DNA of 64,000 nt from Lactarius indigo (taxonomy: Eukaryota; Basidiomycota; Agaricomycetes; Russulales; Russulaceae), in NCBI GenBank assembly GCA_025766275.1, contig JAFKAC010000040.1:186001-250000 (forward strand). The letters are read 5' to 3'. The notes beneath the pieces are model-generated. The model had not been told where the DNA came from. It ran no database searches and was given only the letters and a program-made list of their open reading frames with translations. This document shows, piece by piece, positions 33,539 to 44,293 of this stretch (its first letter is position 1; each line of letters starts with the position of its first letter). A program made the position numbers and the translations under genes.

Positions 33539-36500
33539 TTATCTACTATTTCCTAGCGCATCGTCAGCATGTTTCGATGGCTCTGAAGGAAAACAGTGAC
33601 CACCTAACTCACCCATGGTCTCTGCATGAACATTTGCGGCAGTCTCCAGAAGAAGTTCAGCGAGCTTGAATCTCTGACAGCGGCATGCGGCATCTATTGG
33701 GGTTTCACCAGACTGGGACTTGGTGTTTACGTCTGCGCCATACTCCAGTAGTAACCGCGCAACACCGACGCCAGCGTCTTCAGAGGCGTAGGCGCCTTGT
33801 GAGACCTCGTGCAGTGGGGTCTTGCCGGAGACGTCCACAGCGTCCACTTTTGCACCCTGGTTGAGAAGTAGCCTTGCGATATCGAGCGTCCCATTGTAGG
33901 ATGCGATGTGTAACGGTGTCGAGTGATCATCGCGTCGTGAGTTCACATCCACGCCGCGCTCCAGTAATAGTTGTGCAACACGGACGCCATCTTCTTGGTG
34001 TTCGTATTTGCCCCACGAAAGCGAGTGCAAAGGGGTCCCTCCGATGTCATTCTCCGCGTTCGCTTTTGCCCCATGGTCGAGAAGTAGCTGTGCGATAGCG
34101 AGGTTCCCCTTGTGGGATGCGATATGTAACGGCGTCCAGCGGTCCTTGCGTCGAGCGTTCACGTCCACGCCGCGCTCCAGTAATAGCTGCGCAACACGGA
34201 CACCATCTTCTTGGGATTCGTATTTGCCCCATGAAAGCGAGTGCAAGGGGGTCCCTCCGATGTCATTCTCCGTGTTCGCTTTCGCACCATGGTCCAGGAG
34301 CAGCCGTGCGATCGCGACCTTCCCATTGTTGGCCGCGAGATGTAATGGCGTCCAGAGATCATTGCGTCGTGCGTTCACGTCCACGCCGGACTCCAGTAAT
34401 AGCTGTGCAACACGGGCGCCATCTTCTTGAGACTTGTATATGCCCCAGGCAACGGTGTGCAAGGGGGTATCTCCAATGTCAGTCTCCGCGTTCGTCTTTG
34501 CGCCACGCTGGAGGAGCAGCCGTGCGATCGCGACCTTGCCATTGTGGGCTGCGAGATGTAACGGTGTCCAGAAATCCTTGCGTCGAGCATTGATGTTCGC
34601 GCCGTACTCCAATAATAGCTGTGCAACAGGGATACCATCTTCTTGGGATTTGTATATGCCCCACGAAACAGAGTGCAAGGGGGTATCTCCGATATCCGTC
34701 TCCACATTCACTTTCGCACCACGGTCGAGGAGTAGACGTGCGATCGCGGCCTTGCCATTATGGGCTGCGAGATGTAACGGTGTCCAGCGATCCTTGCGTC
34801 GAGCGTTCGCATCCGCGCCGTACTCCAATAATAGTTGCGCAACACGGATACCGTCTTCTTGGGATTCGTATAGGCCCCACGAAACTGAGTGCAAGGGGGT
34901 ATCTCCAATGTCATTCTCCGCGTTTACATTTGCGCCACGGCCGAGGAGCAGGCGTACGATCGCGACCTTCCCATTGTTGGCTGCGAGATGTAATGGCGTC
35001 CAGCGATCTTCACGCTCCAATAATGGCTGTTGTACAGGAAAGGTTCCACCCTCTTCGGACTCGCACGACACCTCGGTATCTCCAGCGCCGATCGCTCTTG
35101 CACCGTAGTCAAGTAGTACCTGGACTACCTTTGCTTTCTTATAGGAGGACGCCAATTGCAGTGGAGTCTTGTTGTTTTTGTCCCGCTCGTTCACCTTCGC
35201 CCCGCGTTCCAGTAATAACTTCGCGAGGTCGCAATCATTGTCGTCGGCCTGGAACGTCTCCTGTTTCGACAACAGGTGAAGTGGAGTCTGGCCGTCGCCG
35301 TTCCGCGAGTTGATGTCTGCCCGATGGTCAAGGAGTATCCGAATCACAGAGAGCTCTCCGCTGTTCACGGCTAGATGCAGTGGAGTCCAGAGATCGTTGC
35401 GCCGGGCATTCACGTCCGCGCCATGCTCGAGTAGAAACCGTATCATGTCGATGTCGATTTTGTCATTCCGATCTATTGTTTTGTGCAACGCGGTCTGTTC
35501 TCTGGCGCTCCGGACGTCAACCTCCCCGCCGTGCTTGAGCAGGATCTCCACTACCCGGAAATGCTTTCTGTATAGCGCGGCAAACAGCGGAAACTCGTAG
35601 GAGCCACCAAAGGCGTTTACATCCTGCGGGTCTTTGATGGCGAGGTGTCGAACTAGGTCATGGAACCCACAAAGAGCCGAATAGTACAATGGGCTTGGCG
35701 TCGTCGATGGTAAGCTTCTGCCAGACTCGGCGTCTATGTTGTATAGCCTTATCCACGCCGCAAAATGCGGTTTGTCCGGATCAAAGAGGGATCTAATCCC
35801 ATCCATCACATTTGATGCGACGCCCTCGAATTGCGCATGCGTGACCCAGTGTCGAGCCGCATATTCAAGCAAAGGCGAGACCCTGACGCTCTCATCGCGG
35901 TCGCGATCGTCTAAAAGGAGAAGTCCGAGACAAACCTGCGTGAGGATGGTATGCGCAGGTCCAGGATGGATGTGATAAGGGGAGAGGTCTCTGGTTGACG
36001 ATGCGAGATGAGTCGATGTCAAGAACTCTTTGACGGATGAGTGAGAAAACTGCACCACCCGAGAGTCCCGGTTATCAATGACGGCGATCAAACTTGAACA
36101 CGTGGACAGCACAGCCTCCTCCTGGTTGTCCGGTCGTCGTTCTGGGTGGAACCTCGGAATGCCTCCCTGGGCTCCATCAAAGTCAAATGCAAGGACTTCA
36201 GCTAGCTCCTCGACACGAAGCGGCCGGACGGCAACTGCGAGGCAGTGAATGAGACGGCGAGCATGATTGCGGTTTTTCGCATTGATATTCTTCAGCATGT
36301 GTTCATATGTTTCGTCCAGGGTACTTGGTAGTGCTTCAAGACTCCTTCGTACATCCGGCTGGACTGCGTGCCGCAGAGTCTCGAGTTGACAGAATACCCA
36401 TTGGAACCTGTACGACACATGATAAGTGAATTTGTTGTCGAAAGTGAAGAAACGTCCTTACATTCCGTCCGCTCGTTCAGAAAGTTCTTTGACAACCAAT

Positions 36501-38347
36501 TTCTTATCCTCATCCCGCCATTTCATCATGTGCTCATCCGAGGACACGACAGAGTTGACGTAGTTGGAAATGACAATCTTTTGTCTACTTTCGTCGTGAA
36601 GTGAGATGACATTAGCGGTCAGTGGCTTGAGCTTAGTTTGGATGTCGATCTCCGGGCGACTCGTAACGCATATATGCAAATTCGGAAGGCGCAAGTGAAT
36701 GAGGTCCTTCACAAGGTTAAGGACGGCCTCTCGTGGGGTTGGCATCCCAGAATCGGGACACTCATTGAGTGCGTCCATAACGATGAATATTTGGTGTCGA
36801 GCCGCAACACTGACCATCTCCTTTAAATGGGCAATCAAAATTACATTGCTTGGCTGTTGCGCTCCCTTCCCGTGTGCCAAATAAAGACGGTAGACGATGT
36901 CGCAACAAGGTTTCGAGTATGCTGAAAGCTGGACTAGGAGAGAAGTGACAAGGTTGCGGACGTTTTGCTTTTCCTCGTCCCGAAAATCGAAGTAGAAATA
37001 CGCTAACATAGCCTCTCCGGCATCGCGTAATGTCGTGATGTGTTGTACGATGGCAGAACTTGTGGTCAACATGAGTAACATGACCGGCGACAATAATTCG
37101 GAAATGACGAACCAAATGATGCTTTTCCCCGAGCCGGCTACGCAAATAGGGAGATCATCAGGAGTTGACCTGAGAAGTATAATAGGAACGTACGTTTCCC
37201 GTGGACCCACAAAAGGGAACCGCATGAGATCCAGTCCTTAAATACGCTGGCTTCGAAGAACCACGTGGGCGGTTCCTTAGAGTAGACATCGCACGCAGCG
37301 TTATGGTTTATAGACGGGTCTGGCGGAGAGAACCATTTTCGAACGTCCTGTTCTATCTGGTTCCCTGTGGCCGAATTTCAGTTCACAACACTAGCAATGG
37401 AAGTAGTAAATTACGAACACCTTATTTTGTCTATATTGTCGTTGGTTATTTTGGCATCTGGGCGGGCAATGGGTCGGCACAGAGTGGGTAACTGATCGGA
37501 TGGGCTACGCACCGCCTTTGAGGTGAGAAGTATCAATCGCGATCTGAGCTATGGCCATTCGGACCTCCTCCTGTATCAGGTCATCTAACCTCTTCAACGT
37601 GTCTTCGATATCTGTCCTTCCTAATAGTCTCCTAAAATATATCTCTGTTTCAAATATGAGAGCCGGTCAAACATGAACTATATCTTGCAAAAATGACTCA
37701 CTTGCCCGCTTTCGCTTCACTTCCTTCGTCGCGATGGAAAGTATAGAGAGTACCTCTGCAACGATCTTCACAAATACTTCCGTCATTTCAGCAGTCAACG
37801 TGGTCCGAGTATAAAGCCCAAGGCGCTTGAAGAAGTTCTCGATGCGCTCAAAGAGTTCGACAAGCGCATCGTGGCTCGCGCTCACATCTTTTGCTGCCTA
37901 TACAGTGTTGGGGTTAGTAGGGGTCCACGAAGAGTAGCGGCAAGAGACGGACAGCAAGGAGGACACCGATCCCAGTAAATATGGCCCCCGCAGGGGGGAA
38001 AGCCTGAAAAATAATGTGAGGACGTCATTACAGACTGGATTTGAGGGACATACCACGCTGGAAACCCCACCAAGGGTCTCAGAAAATGTGTAGAGCACAT
38101 CTACTACCGGACTGATCCACTTCATCAACCTCTGATCTCCATCCCTAAACTGCTGAAACGTCTCGGCTTGGTGCCGAATTATGGCTAAGACGGCATCGAC
38201 AGAGTCGCATCGTTGCAGCTCAATAGCCAGGGGATGGTCGATGAGTTGGCTCCCGGTCTCCTTCTTGTACTCGCTCAAGGCGGCATCAAGGATTGATTTG
38301 AGGTCCGAGGACGGTGTAGGTGTCTGGCCCAAAGTGGACGGAAACAT
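33539..38347 (-). CDS. NLR (STAND) protein: Goodbye-NACHT-ankyrin, intact, 7 exons
   Basis: Exons 38347-38054, 38003-37953, 37897-37702, 37644-37513, 37364-37194, 37137-36462 and 36407-33539. All junctions are GT-AG, phases agree, and the product is 1462 aa with no stop. Goodbye domain about 5-180 (FQQFRDGD, LMKWISPVVDVL, SHDALVELFERIENFFKRLG). A linker, WFSPPDPSINHNAACDVYSK, leads to NACHT: Walker A GKPGSGKS (279-286, split by an intron), Walker B IFIVMDALNEC (D403), and a CVTSRPE sensor (about 442). Ankyrins run from about 755 to 1450, including six 72-residue units (974-1405). Family members sense non-self or damage signals and trigger cell death or other responses. The ligand here is unknown. 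The start was set by comparison with the other two copies; an in-frame Met at 38386 is possible. Confidence 0.92.
33713..35008 (-). repeat. Six 216-bp coding repeats (paired ankyrins)
   Basis: Units begin at 35008, 34792, 34576, 34360, 34144 and 33928 (minus strand), exactly 216 bp apart. Each encodes D-x-WTPLHxAxxxG..AIARLLLxxGA plus DIGxTPLHS..WG.Y.xQEDGxRVAQLLLE. Units 1-5 are very similar; unit 6 has diverged (KTPLHEVSQGAYASEDAGVG). Confidence 0.93.
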
Positions 38348-38975
38348 GGCGCTTGTGGCTGTAAGATTGTTAGAGCAGAACGACAAGAATATGCAGAGCT
38401 GAGCGGGAAATACAAATACGAAGAGAGGGTGGTGACCCGTGGGTGGTAAGTTGGAGCTCGCACGCGCCCATGGCTTTTACAGTAACCGCACAACGCAGAC
38501 GGACCGAAAGGACTTGGCAGTGTTGAACTGGTGCTGACTTGGACGGGATCGGCCCGGCGGCATCTATCACCTCAAACCGTGGTGCGGCAATGCCTCGACA
38601 CTCGTTCAACGTTCATTCGTCTCGGAGGCACTGCAGTATGAACATGCAAGATATTTCAGAGAGCTAGAACTGGGAGCCCCCATATTTCCTTCGGTAAATT
38701 TTCCATCTGCGGCGTTCAAAGGTGCACTTCCCATTCACAGTTTTGTTCACAATTTGACGGATATTCTCAAGGTTAGTTTTGTAGGACCGCATAACATTGG
38801 CATAGAGCCATCCTTTATGCTAGGCAGAAAAACAAACAAATTCAACCCGATCGAGGAGGCGCCTATGCTGAAGTATCAAAAACAATGATCACGACATTCG
38901 TAAGAGGTGACTGCTCAATATTATGCTCTCATCAAGCACTGACCAACCAACCGGGCTACAGACTTACAGCTTTTT
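38348..38975. other. NLR upstream region; no confident gene
   Basis: The first 80 bp resemble the 5' flanks of the other NLR copies. Nothing recognised beyond this. Confidence 0.35.
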
Positions 38976-39594
38976 CTCCTCCCACGAAAGTTGGCGGAGG
39001 CTTCACCTATCGTGCCGGTCCTAGTGGGCCATAAATACCACGCCGACGTGGAGAATGAGTACATTGTGAAGTAGATCCCAATCCGCAGGTGAGACTGACT
39101 TCTCAGACTTGCGACTGACCGTGATCTATTCTTTTGACGTGAATAAGCCCTGGCCGATCGATGACGATCCCAAGGGTGGCATTGCGGACGGGTCAATCCG
39201 TACAGGTGTGCTGCGCTTCAGACTTTTCAAGGTGGAGGCCGAGATCCGGCCCGGGATCATCATGAAGGATAGCACAGGATGGAACCAGTTCCAGCCAATG
39301 TACTCACGGATCGTCTCGCCGCACCCCGAGACGAACCAACTGAAATTCGCGGAGCTCAGCGGGTCGGGGTCAGCACCAAGATAGACCCGAAGCTGTACCG
39401 CGCGGACCGTCTCGTCAGGCAATGACCAGCACCTCGAAAAAGCTCCACATATTCACTGGTGTGCGTATCTATTGCCTTCACGAGAGAATTTGCTAAATGA
39501 CGCATATTTCCAGAGCCGGAAATCAATCTGTTCTTGTTCCACCGGATGCTGGGTGTCAAGACGGAGGACAAGAATGCAGACTAAGGTGGCGCAT
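38976..39594 (+). pseudogene. Unrecognised, probably degraded gene
   Basis: Plus-strand pieces look like exons of one gene. About 38980-39067 reads LAEASPIVPVLVGHKYHADV ending ENEYIVK. 39119-39385 reads VIYSFDVNKPWPIDDDPKGG, ADGSIRTGVLRFRLFKVEAE and IRPGIIMKDSTGWNQFQPMY. Then comes KIDPKLYRADRLVRQ, and after an AG acceptor PEINLFLFHRMLGVKTEDKN with a stop at 39594. Joints are unclear and stops intervene. No family was recognised. The antisense strand is also open in places, so the call is weak. Confidence 0.3.
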
Positions 39595-39838
39595 CTAGTA
39601 GTATTCAGGGGTGAACTGCTCACCAATACCAGCTCGACGACGGCCGGCCGGCAGATGCTGAGCGCTGGGCATCTGTGCGGACTTGGCGAAGATCCGCCTA
39701 AACGTCGCCCGCATGTACAGTGATCAGGAAGAAGTTGCTTCCCTTCTCTTCACGTCTACGTCCACGTCCTCTCACTTTCCTTCGTTCGCGCCGAGCTGAG
39801 CCGTGCCACGTGGGACTGCTAAAACCGAGGCCGTGGTC

Positions 39839-41127
39839 TTTTTTTTTTTTTTTTTTTGGACAAGCGATGTATTAGGCAGCGAAGGATAGTAACTATGTTA
39901 CCTAACAATCCTACCTAATGCGCTGATGCGAACCTCGGAGGCTCGAAAACGAGGAAAAATGCTTTGACGCACACCCGGTTGGGTAGTGTGGGACTCAAGT
40001 GCTTGGGAGGGTACCCGGTAGAACCTACTACCCACTAAAAAACCACGTTTCGATTCATCCAATCTCTTGGGAGGTCACGGTGCCTCTTATGAAGTGCTCT
40101 GTGCCATGTGTTCCTCACGATGTTTATGTAATATTTTTTCCGTAGCACTTTTGTTGCTGTCGTTCTATCTTCGGATAATCTCCTGTTGATTGTTTTGAGC
40201 CATATGCTCTCGACTTCTCTTCCCGTGTGTGATTTACCACGGATGTTTCTTTCACATCTCAGGGTCCAAATCAGGTAGGCTGATTCGGAGATGATGATCT
40301 TGAGCAGGCGTGTTGCTCCTGGGTCATGGCCTATGGTTGTTATCGTTCGTCCATTCTGGTCTTTTGTCTTTTGGGGTGTTTTGACGTCTAGTGTGTTACA
40401 TCCTATTATTGTGCCTAGGGATAGTTCCGGCCAGGTTTCTGGGCTGTGGGGCCACAGGTTTTTTGCTTTTTCCCATATGGTGCGGTTTGTTTGGTGGTCA
40501 CAGGATATCAGTATGTGTTCCATTGATTCATCTTCACCGCATGTCTGGCATGTGGCTCTGTCCTCGTAGTTTGGGATGTTCAGCCAGTAGCGCCCTATTT
40601 TGTGGGTTCCGTGGAGCGTTTTGTAGAGGTATTGTTGAATTTTGGGTCTTACTGGTTGTTTTCTTATGTTATTCCAGATGGATTTGTCTGTTTCTGTCGC
40701 TCCTGTTCTCTCGGTGATGTCTTGTCTTACTTTTTCTAGGTTGGTGTTTGTTGTTTTCCTTTCATTTGTGTGTGCGAGTTCTCTTATACCTCTATAGGCG
40801 ATGGCTTGTGTAATTGCGGAGATTTTTGCTCCTTGTAAGTCAAAATGGGCAGGGATGCTCGTTTCTATGTTGTCTGTTTCCTCTTTGCTTGCTCCTTGCT
40901 TGGCTAATTGGTCACTCCTTTCATTGCCTAGGTTTCCGTTGTGTCCTTTCACCCATTGAAATTTCGTTGGGGCTGTTCGTCTTCTCAGGAGGTACGCTGC
41001 TCTTTTGAACCATGTGCTGTTTTTGACTCCTATCCAACCTCTGTCTTCCCATTTTCTTAGGTGTGTTGTCAGGCCGTCAATCACATATTTTGAGTCGGTT
41101 ATTATCTTGAGGGGTGCATAGGTTGGG
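39839..41127 (-). mobile_element. LINE (non-LTR retrotransposon), 3' part
   Basis: The minus-strand element ends in a 19-T run (39839-39857), which is its poly(A) tail. The 3' UTR is about 177 bp. The 5' side is cut at 41127/41128 by the Gypsy A LTR. The remainder of the LINE should lie on the far side of the Gypsy nest, outside the window. Confidence 0.85.
40035..41127 (-). CDS. LINE ORF2 C terminus: RNase H plus zinc knuckle (truncated)
   Basis: About 364 residues open to a stop at 40035. RNase H: LKIITDSKYVIDGLTTHLRK, KFQWVKGHNGNLGNERSDQL (catalytic Asp of TDS and the D of ERSDQLA). The C-terminal knuckle is CQTCGEDESMEHILISC (CX2CX7HX4C). RNase H followed by a CCHC tail is typical of fungal Tad/I-like LINE ORF2. 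The reverse transcriptase and endonuclease are missing because the LTR insertion at 41128 removed continuity. No stop lies within the visible part, so the LINE was probably young when interrupted. Confidence 0.87.
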
Positions 41128-41572
41128 TGTAACGCCGTCACAGCGTTAGCTCGACTTGAGCTTCGATAAGGCGACTTGAGGACTTAGCTAATCATGCCCG
41201 GCGGCGTATGGCACGAAGGCAGTTCCTAGATGTACGAAGACACTAGGGGTTCAGACGGCACTCTTCCTGGAGGCGAATAGAGCGAGAGACAAGAAGTGAC
41301 GATTGAAGAAGACCAAGATGGCGTGTCTTGGTCTTCCGCAGCTATCTTAAATACAAGAAGAGCAGGCTTTCAAGCGCTGCTATGAGTCACAGTAATGTAG
41401 CGTCCGACGTATCGCATAAGTAGCGCAATCCTAATACTACTACTACCTGTACTAGGATCGAGTCATCCTCTACTGCCTAACTCCTATCGTAAACCCCGAG
41501 TCCGTGACTAATATACCTTACAGCCGTAGTCACAACCGGTACAGTAAGGGTACGAGGCTCGCAACCGTAACA
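41128..41572 (-). repeat. LTR, Gypsy A copy 2 (3' LTR)
   Basis: 445 bp, plus-strand TGTAACGCC...CGTAACA. It is followed at 41573-41583 by the polypurine tract (GGGGGTGA on the element strand). Confidence 0.9.
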
Positions 41573-41602
41573 TCACCCCCTTTTCAGCGTGAGACTCCAG
41601 AC

Positions 41603-43700
41603 TCACCGAAAGTCGCGCGCCGTCCAAGTCGACTGCTCGTCGCTAATCCTCTCAAACACGTTGGCCCTCTCCAGCCAATAGATGCAGTCCCTTTTGTCGT
41701 CCCGTGCCGACAGCCGCATGGCTTGGAGCTGGCGGATGCGGGCGGCGAGCCTTTCTTCCTCGTAGGCGGCCGCTCGGTAGCGCGTTACCTCCGCGGTGAG
41801 GGACTCATCCCCGATGCGGTTCAGCGCGCGGTCCATGATTTTGTCGGAGGCGAGGATGACTAGATCCTCGTGGGCGATGAAGGCGCGTCTCGCAGCCGGT
41901 AGCATCGGGAAAGCGTAGAGGGGTTTGCCGTAGAGATGAGGGGATCCGGGGATGAGCCCCAGTACAAAGGGATTCGCACCTCCAACAATCTGTATATGGC
42001 TGGCATCCCTCTCTATGCCGTCGGGTCCGGTGATGGGGAAGTGAATGTAATGGGGCTGTCGATTCGCCCTGAACCCTTCAGGCGCAAGGACCTGCGCGGG
42101 GTCGTCGTCGTGCGTAATGGGGGTGTGAAATGCGACGCCAGGCAGTCGCACACGTCCTCGAGACATGGCGGTTCCGTCGGTGTGGACGAGCCATGGGGTG
42201 ATTCGGGGATTAGTAGGGTGGCTGTGCGTTCGAAGGAGGGGGTGTCTGACTGGGTAGTAATCCTCGTCGTCAGTGTGAGCTTCGTCGTTAGGGAGCGCTG
42301 CCTGCGCTGCCGCAACTCGCTCAATCTCTTCTGCGCTAAGCGCAGCTGTTCGTCGGCCCACTCCCTCGCCGCCCTCTGCCAATCCTCCGCTGCTTCTAAC
42401 TCCTGTTGGATCTTCGAGGGGCCGATCGGCGGGGAGAATTCCCCTTGTGCCAATGAGGTCGTCACCTGGGGGGATGACGGCAATGGGTTTGCGATTGCCG
42501 TCATCGTCTCGGAAGATGTGAGCGACGGCATGCTGCTGCTTGTCGTCGGGCTGGCTAGTCGGGTCGGGGAACCTCTGTAGGACATTAGCCCACTCTTGAG
42601 CGGTGATATGCCCCGTTCGCATGTTTGCAGGTGTGTACGGAGTGAGTTGGACCTGTTGAACCACGGTTTCTTCGTCGTTTTCGAGGAGGTTGGCGGCGTC
42701 TTGTGCGACTTGGTCAAGGAGGATCGCCGTGGTGACATGTCTGAGAGGAGAAGTGGGCATAGAGGTATGAGAGGATCGGATGTAGGAGTGATACTCTCCC
42801 TGATCGTTCTCAAGCTGACTTTTAAGGTGTCGTACGGTTGTTCGGCCCGCTTGATATTGCTCTATCGCCTCTGGAGCGAATACGTCGTCCTTATCGACCC
42901 ACTGATTCTCCGAGTCCGGATACCCCTTCCATTTGATGAGATACTGGAGCTTTTTGCGGCGGCCGAAATGCCGCGAGTCCAGAATGGCCTCGACTTCATA
43001 TTCCTCCTCTCCTTCCACGAGATCCGGCGGCGGTTGTGGAAAGTTTTCACCGTGAAAGGCCGTACTTTTGTATGGTGTGAGAAGATCGATGTGAAACACT
43101 GGATGGATGCTCCACTGCGTGGGAAGTTCGAGACGGTAATTGTATGGGGACATCACCTGGATCACTTTAAACGGTCCGTGGCGTCGCGCCGCTAATTTCG
43201 CCGTAGGTTGATTGGTCCGTAAGTGTTTTCCCTCCAGCCATACTTGATCACCAACTCAATAACGTGGAGTGTCTTTGTGCCGAATCCAGCTGTCTTGTGC
43301 CTTCTTGATAAGGGTCTGGGCGAGTTGGCGCGCTTCCTTTAGCTGTGTCAGTCTGGTGATCACGTTTGGGATAGGGGATGGCTTATCCGTCCAATCAGCC
43401 GTCGGGTCATATCCCATCAGAAGCATGAATGGTGATTGTTTCGTATGCTCGTGGGGCCAGTTGTTGTGAGCAAATTCTGCTATAGGAAGGTACTTCGCCC
43501 AGTTATCTTGGCGCTCGTTAGCCCAAAATCGTAGGTATTGTTCGAGCCATTGATTGGTCCGCTCAGACTGCCCATCCGTACGTGGATGGTAGGCCGTAGA
43601 GATGTTTTGCCGGATACCCAGTATACGGCATACTTCTCGTGTGAATTTTGAGGTGAATCGGGGGTCACGGTCACTGATGATTTTACGCGGTAGTCCGAAT
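41603..43700 (-). CDS. Gypsy A copy 2 pol, 3' block: integrase C-term, chromodomain, extension module
   Basis: 43165-41603 is one open frame. The end of integrase reads VMSPYNYRLELPTQWSIHPV. A chromodomain (YEVEAILDSRHFGRRKKLQY, then IKWKGYPDSENQW) should target integration to modified chromatin. A 350-residue extension ends in a module, HYIHFPITGPDGIERDASHI...PHLYGKPLY, and a heptad-rich helix (YEEERLAARIRQLQAMRLSA). 43700-43166 holds integrase core with ISDRDPRF and TDGQSERTNQWLEQ; a stop (TGA at 43258-43260) breaks the join. The module also occurs in family B as a separate ORF (49529-50977). The reading frame resumes at 51582. Confidence 0.8.
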
Positions 43701-44270
43701 TGTTACGATTTTTCTGGACTTGTTTCTTTTCTTACCATTATTCCCTTCCCACACTATACGAGCCCTGTACGACTACGCGGACTTTACATTTACCCGGTTT
43801 CTATCACGCGCCTTGCTTATCGATGTTCTCTTTTGATAAAGCTTGACATGTGCCAGTTTCCGACTCGTTCCCTCTCACGCGCGACCCCACGTGATTATCC
43901 TTTATGCTTGATATATCCCTACTTTGTTCCCATTATGCTCATCCCTTTCTCTCTCAGTTTGGCGATGGCGCCATTTGTTTGTAATGACCATACAGTACGA
44001 GTTCTATTTAACTCTAGTCATACCTAGCTTGTACGGTAGACTAGACTTCTTGTGTAATCACTACACTTGTCTACGCGCAGTCTCGCGAATCCCCGACCTC
44101 TGTCTTTGCTAGACCTTCGTGTCTTAGCCCTCCTCTATAGTCCAAGTGACGTGCATCCTTGTGACTCTTGTGCATCATCACTACTGAAGTTGAGCCTTTG
44201 AGCTTTGACTACCGACCGCTCGAACTGACTCAGTGCAGGTCGCACTCAACGCCCCTGTAGTGGCGTTACA
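43701..44270 (+). repeat. 5' LTR, Gypsy B copy 1
   Basis: 570 bp, TGTTACG...GGCGTTACA. TATTTAA box at 44005-44011. The predicted transcript start AGACTAGACTT (44038-44048) lies 33 bp downstream. Confidence 0.93.
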
Positions 44271-44272
44271 TT

Positions 44273-44283
44273 AAGTCTAGTCT
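44273..44283 (+). promoter_or_regulatory. Self-primer binding site, Gypsy B copy 1
   Basis: AAGTCTAGTCT, 2 nt after the LTR, is the exact 11-nt reverse complement of 44038-44048 in the LTR. No tRNA-type TGG start is present. The same pairing exists in copy 2 (56535-56545 with 56302-56312). Confidence 0.75.
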
Positions 44284-44293
44284 CTCGCACACC

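Noticed and set aside
34434..35313. Long plus-strand ORFs antisense to the NLR ankyrin exon
   Set aside because: Shadows of the 216-bp coding repeats; no independent pattern, while the minus strand gives a complete domain protein.
38347..38386. Upstream in-frame Met (38386) as the NLR start
   Set aside because: The other two family members start at the position equivalent to 38347; the extra 13 residues are not conserved.
39839..39857. T19 tract as a transcription terminator
   Set aside because: It sits at the 3' end of a minus-strand LINE ORF and UTR, so it is the element's poly(A) tail.
41936..42580. 214-residue plus-strand ORF (also 12056-12700)
   Set aside because: Antisense to Gypsy A pol; arises from GC-rich codon use on the other strand.
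44271..44290. tRNA-type primer binding site
   Set aside because: No TGG-type complement to a tRNA 3' end follows the LTR; the exact match to the LTR start site favours self-priming.
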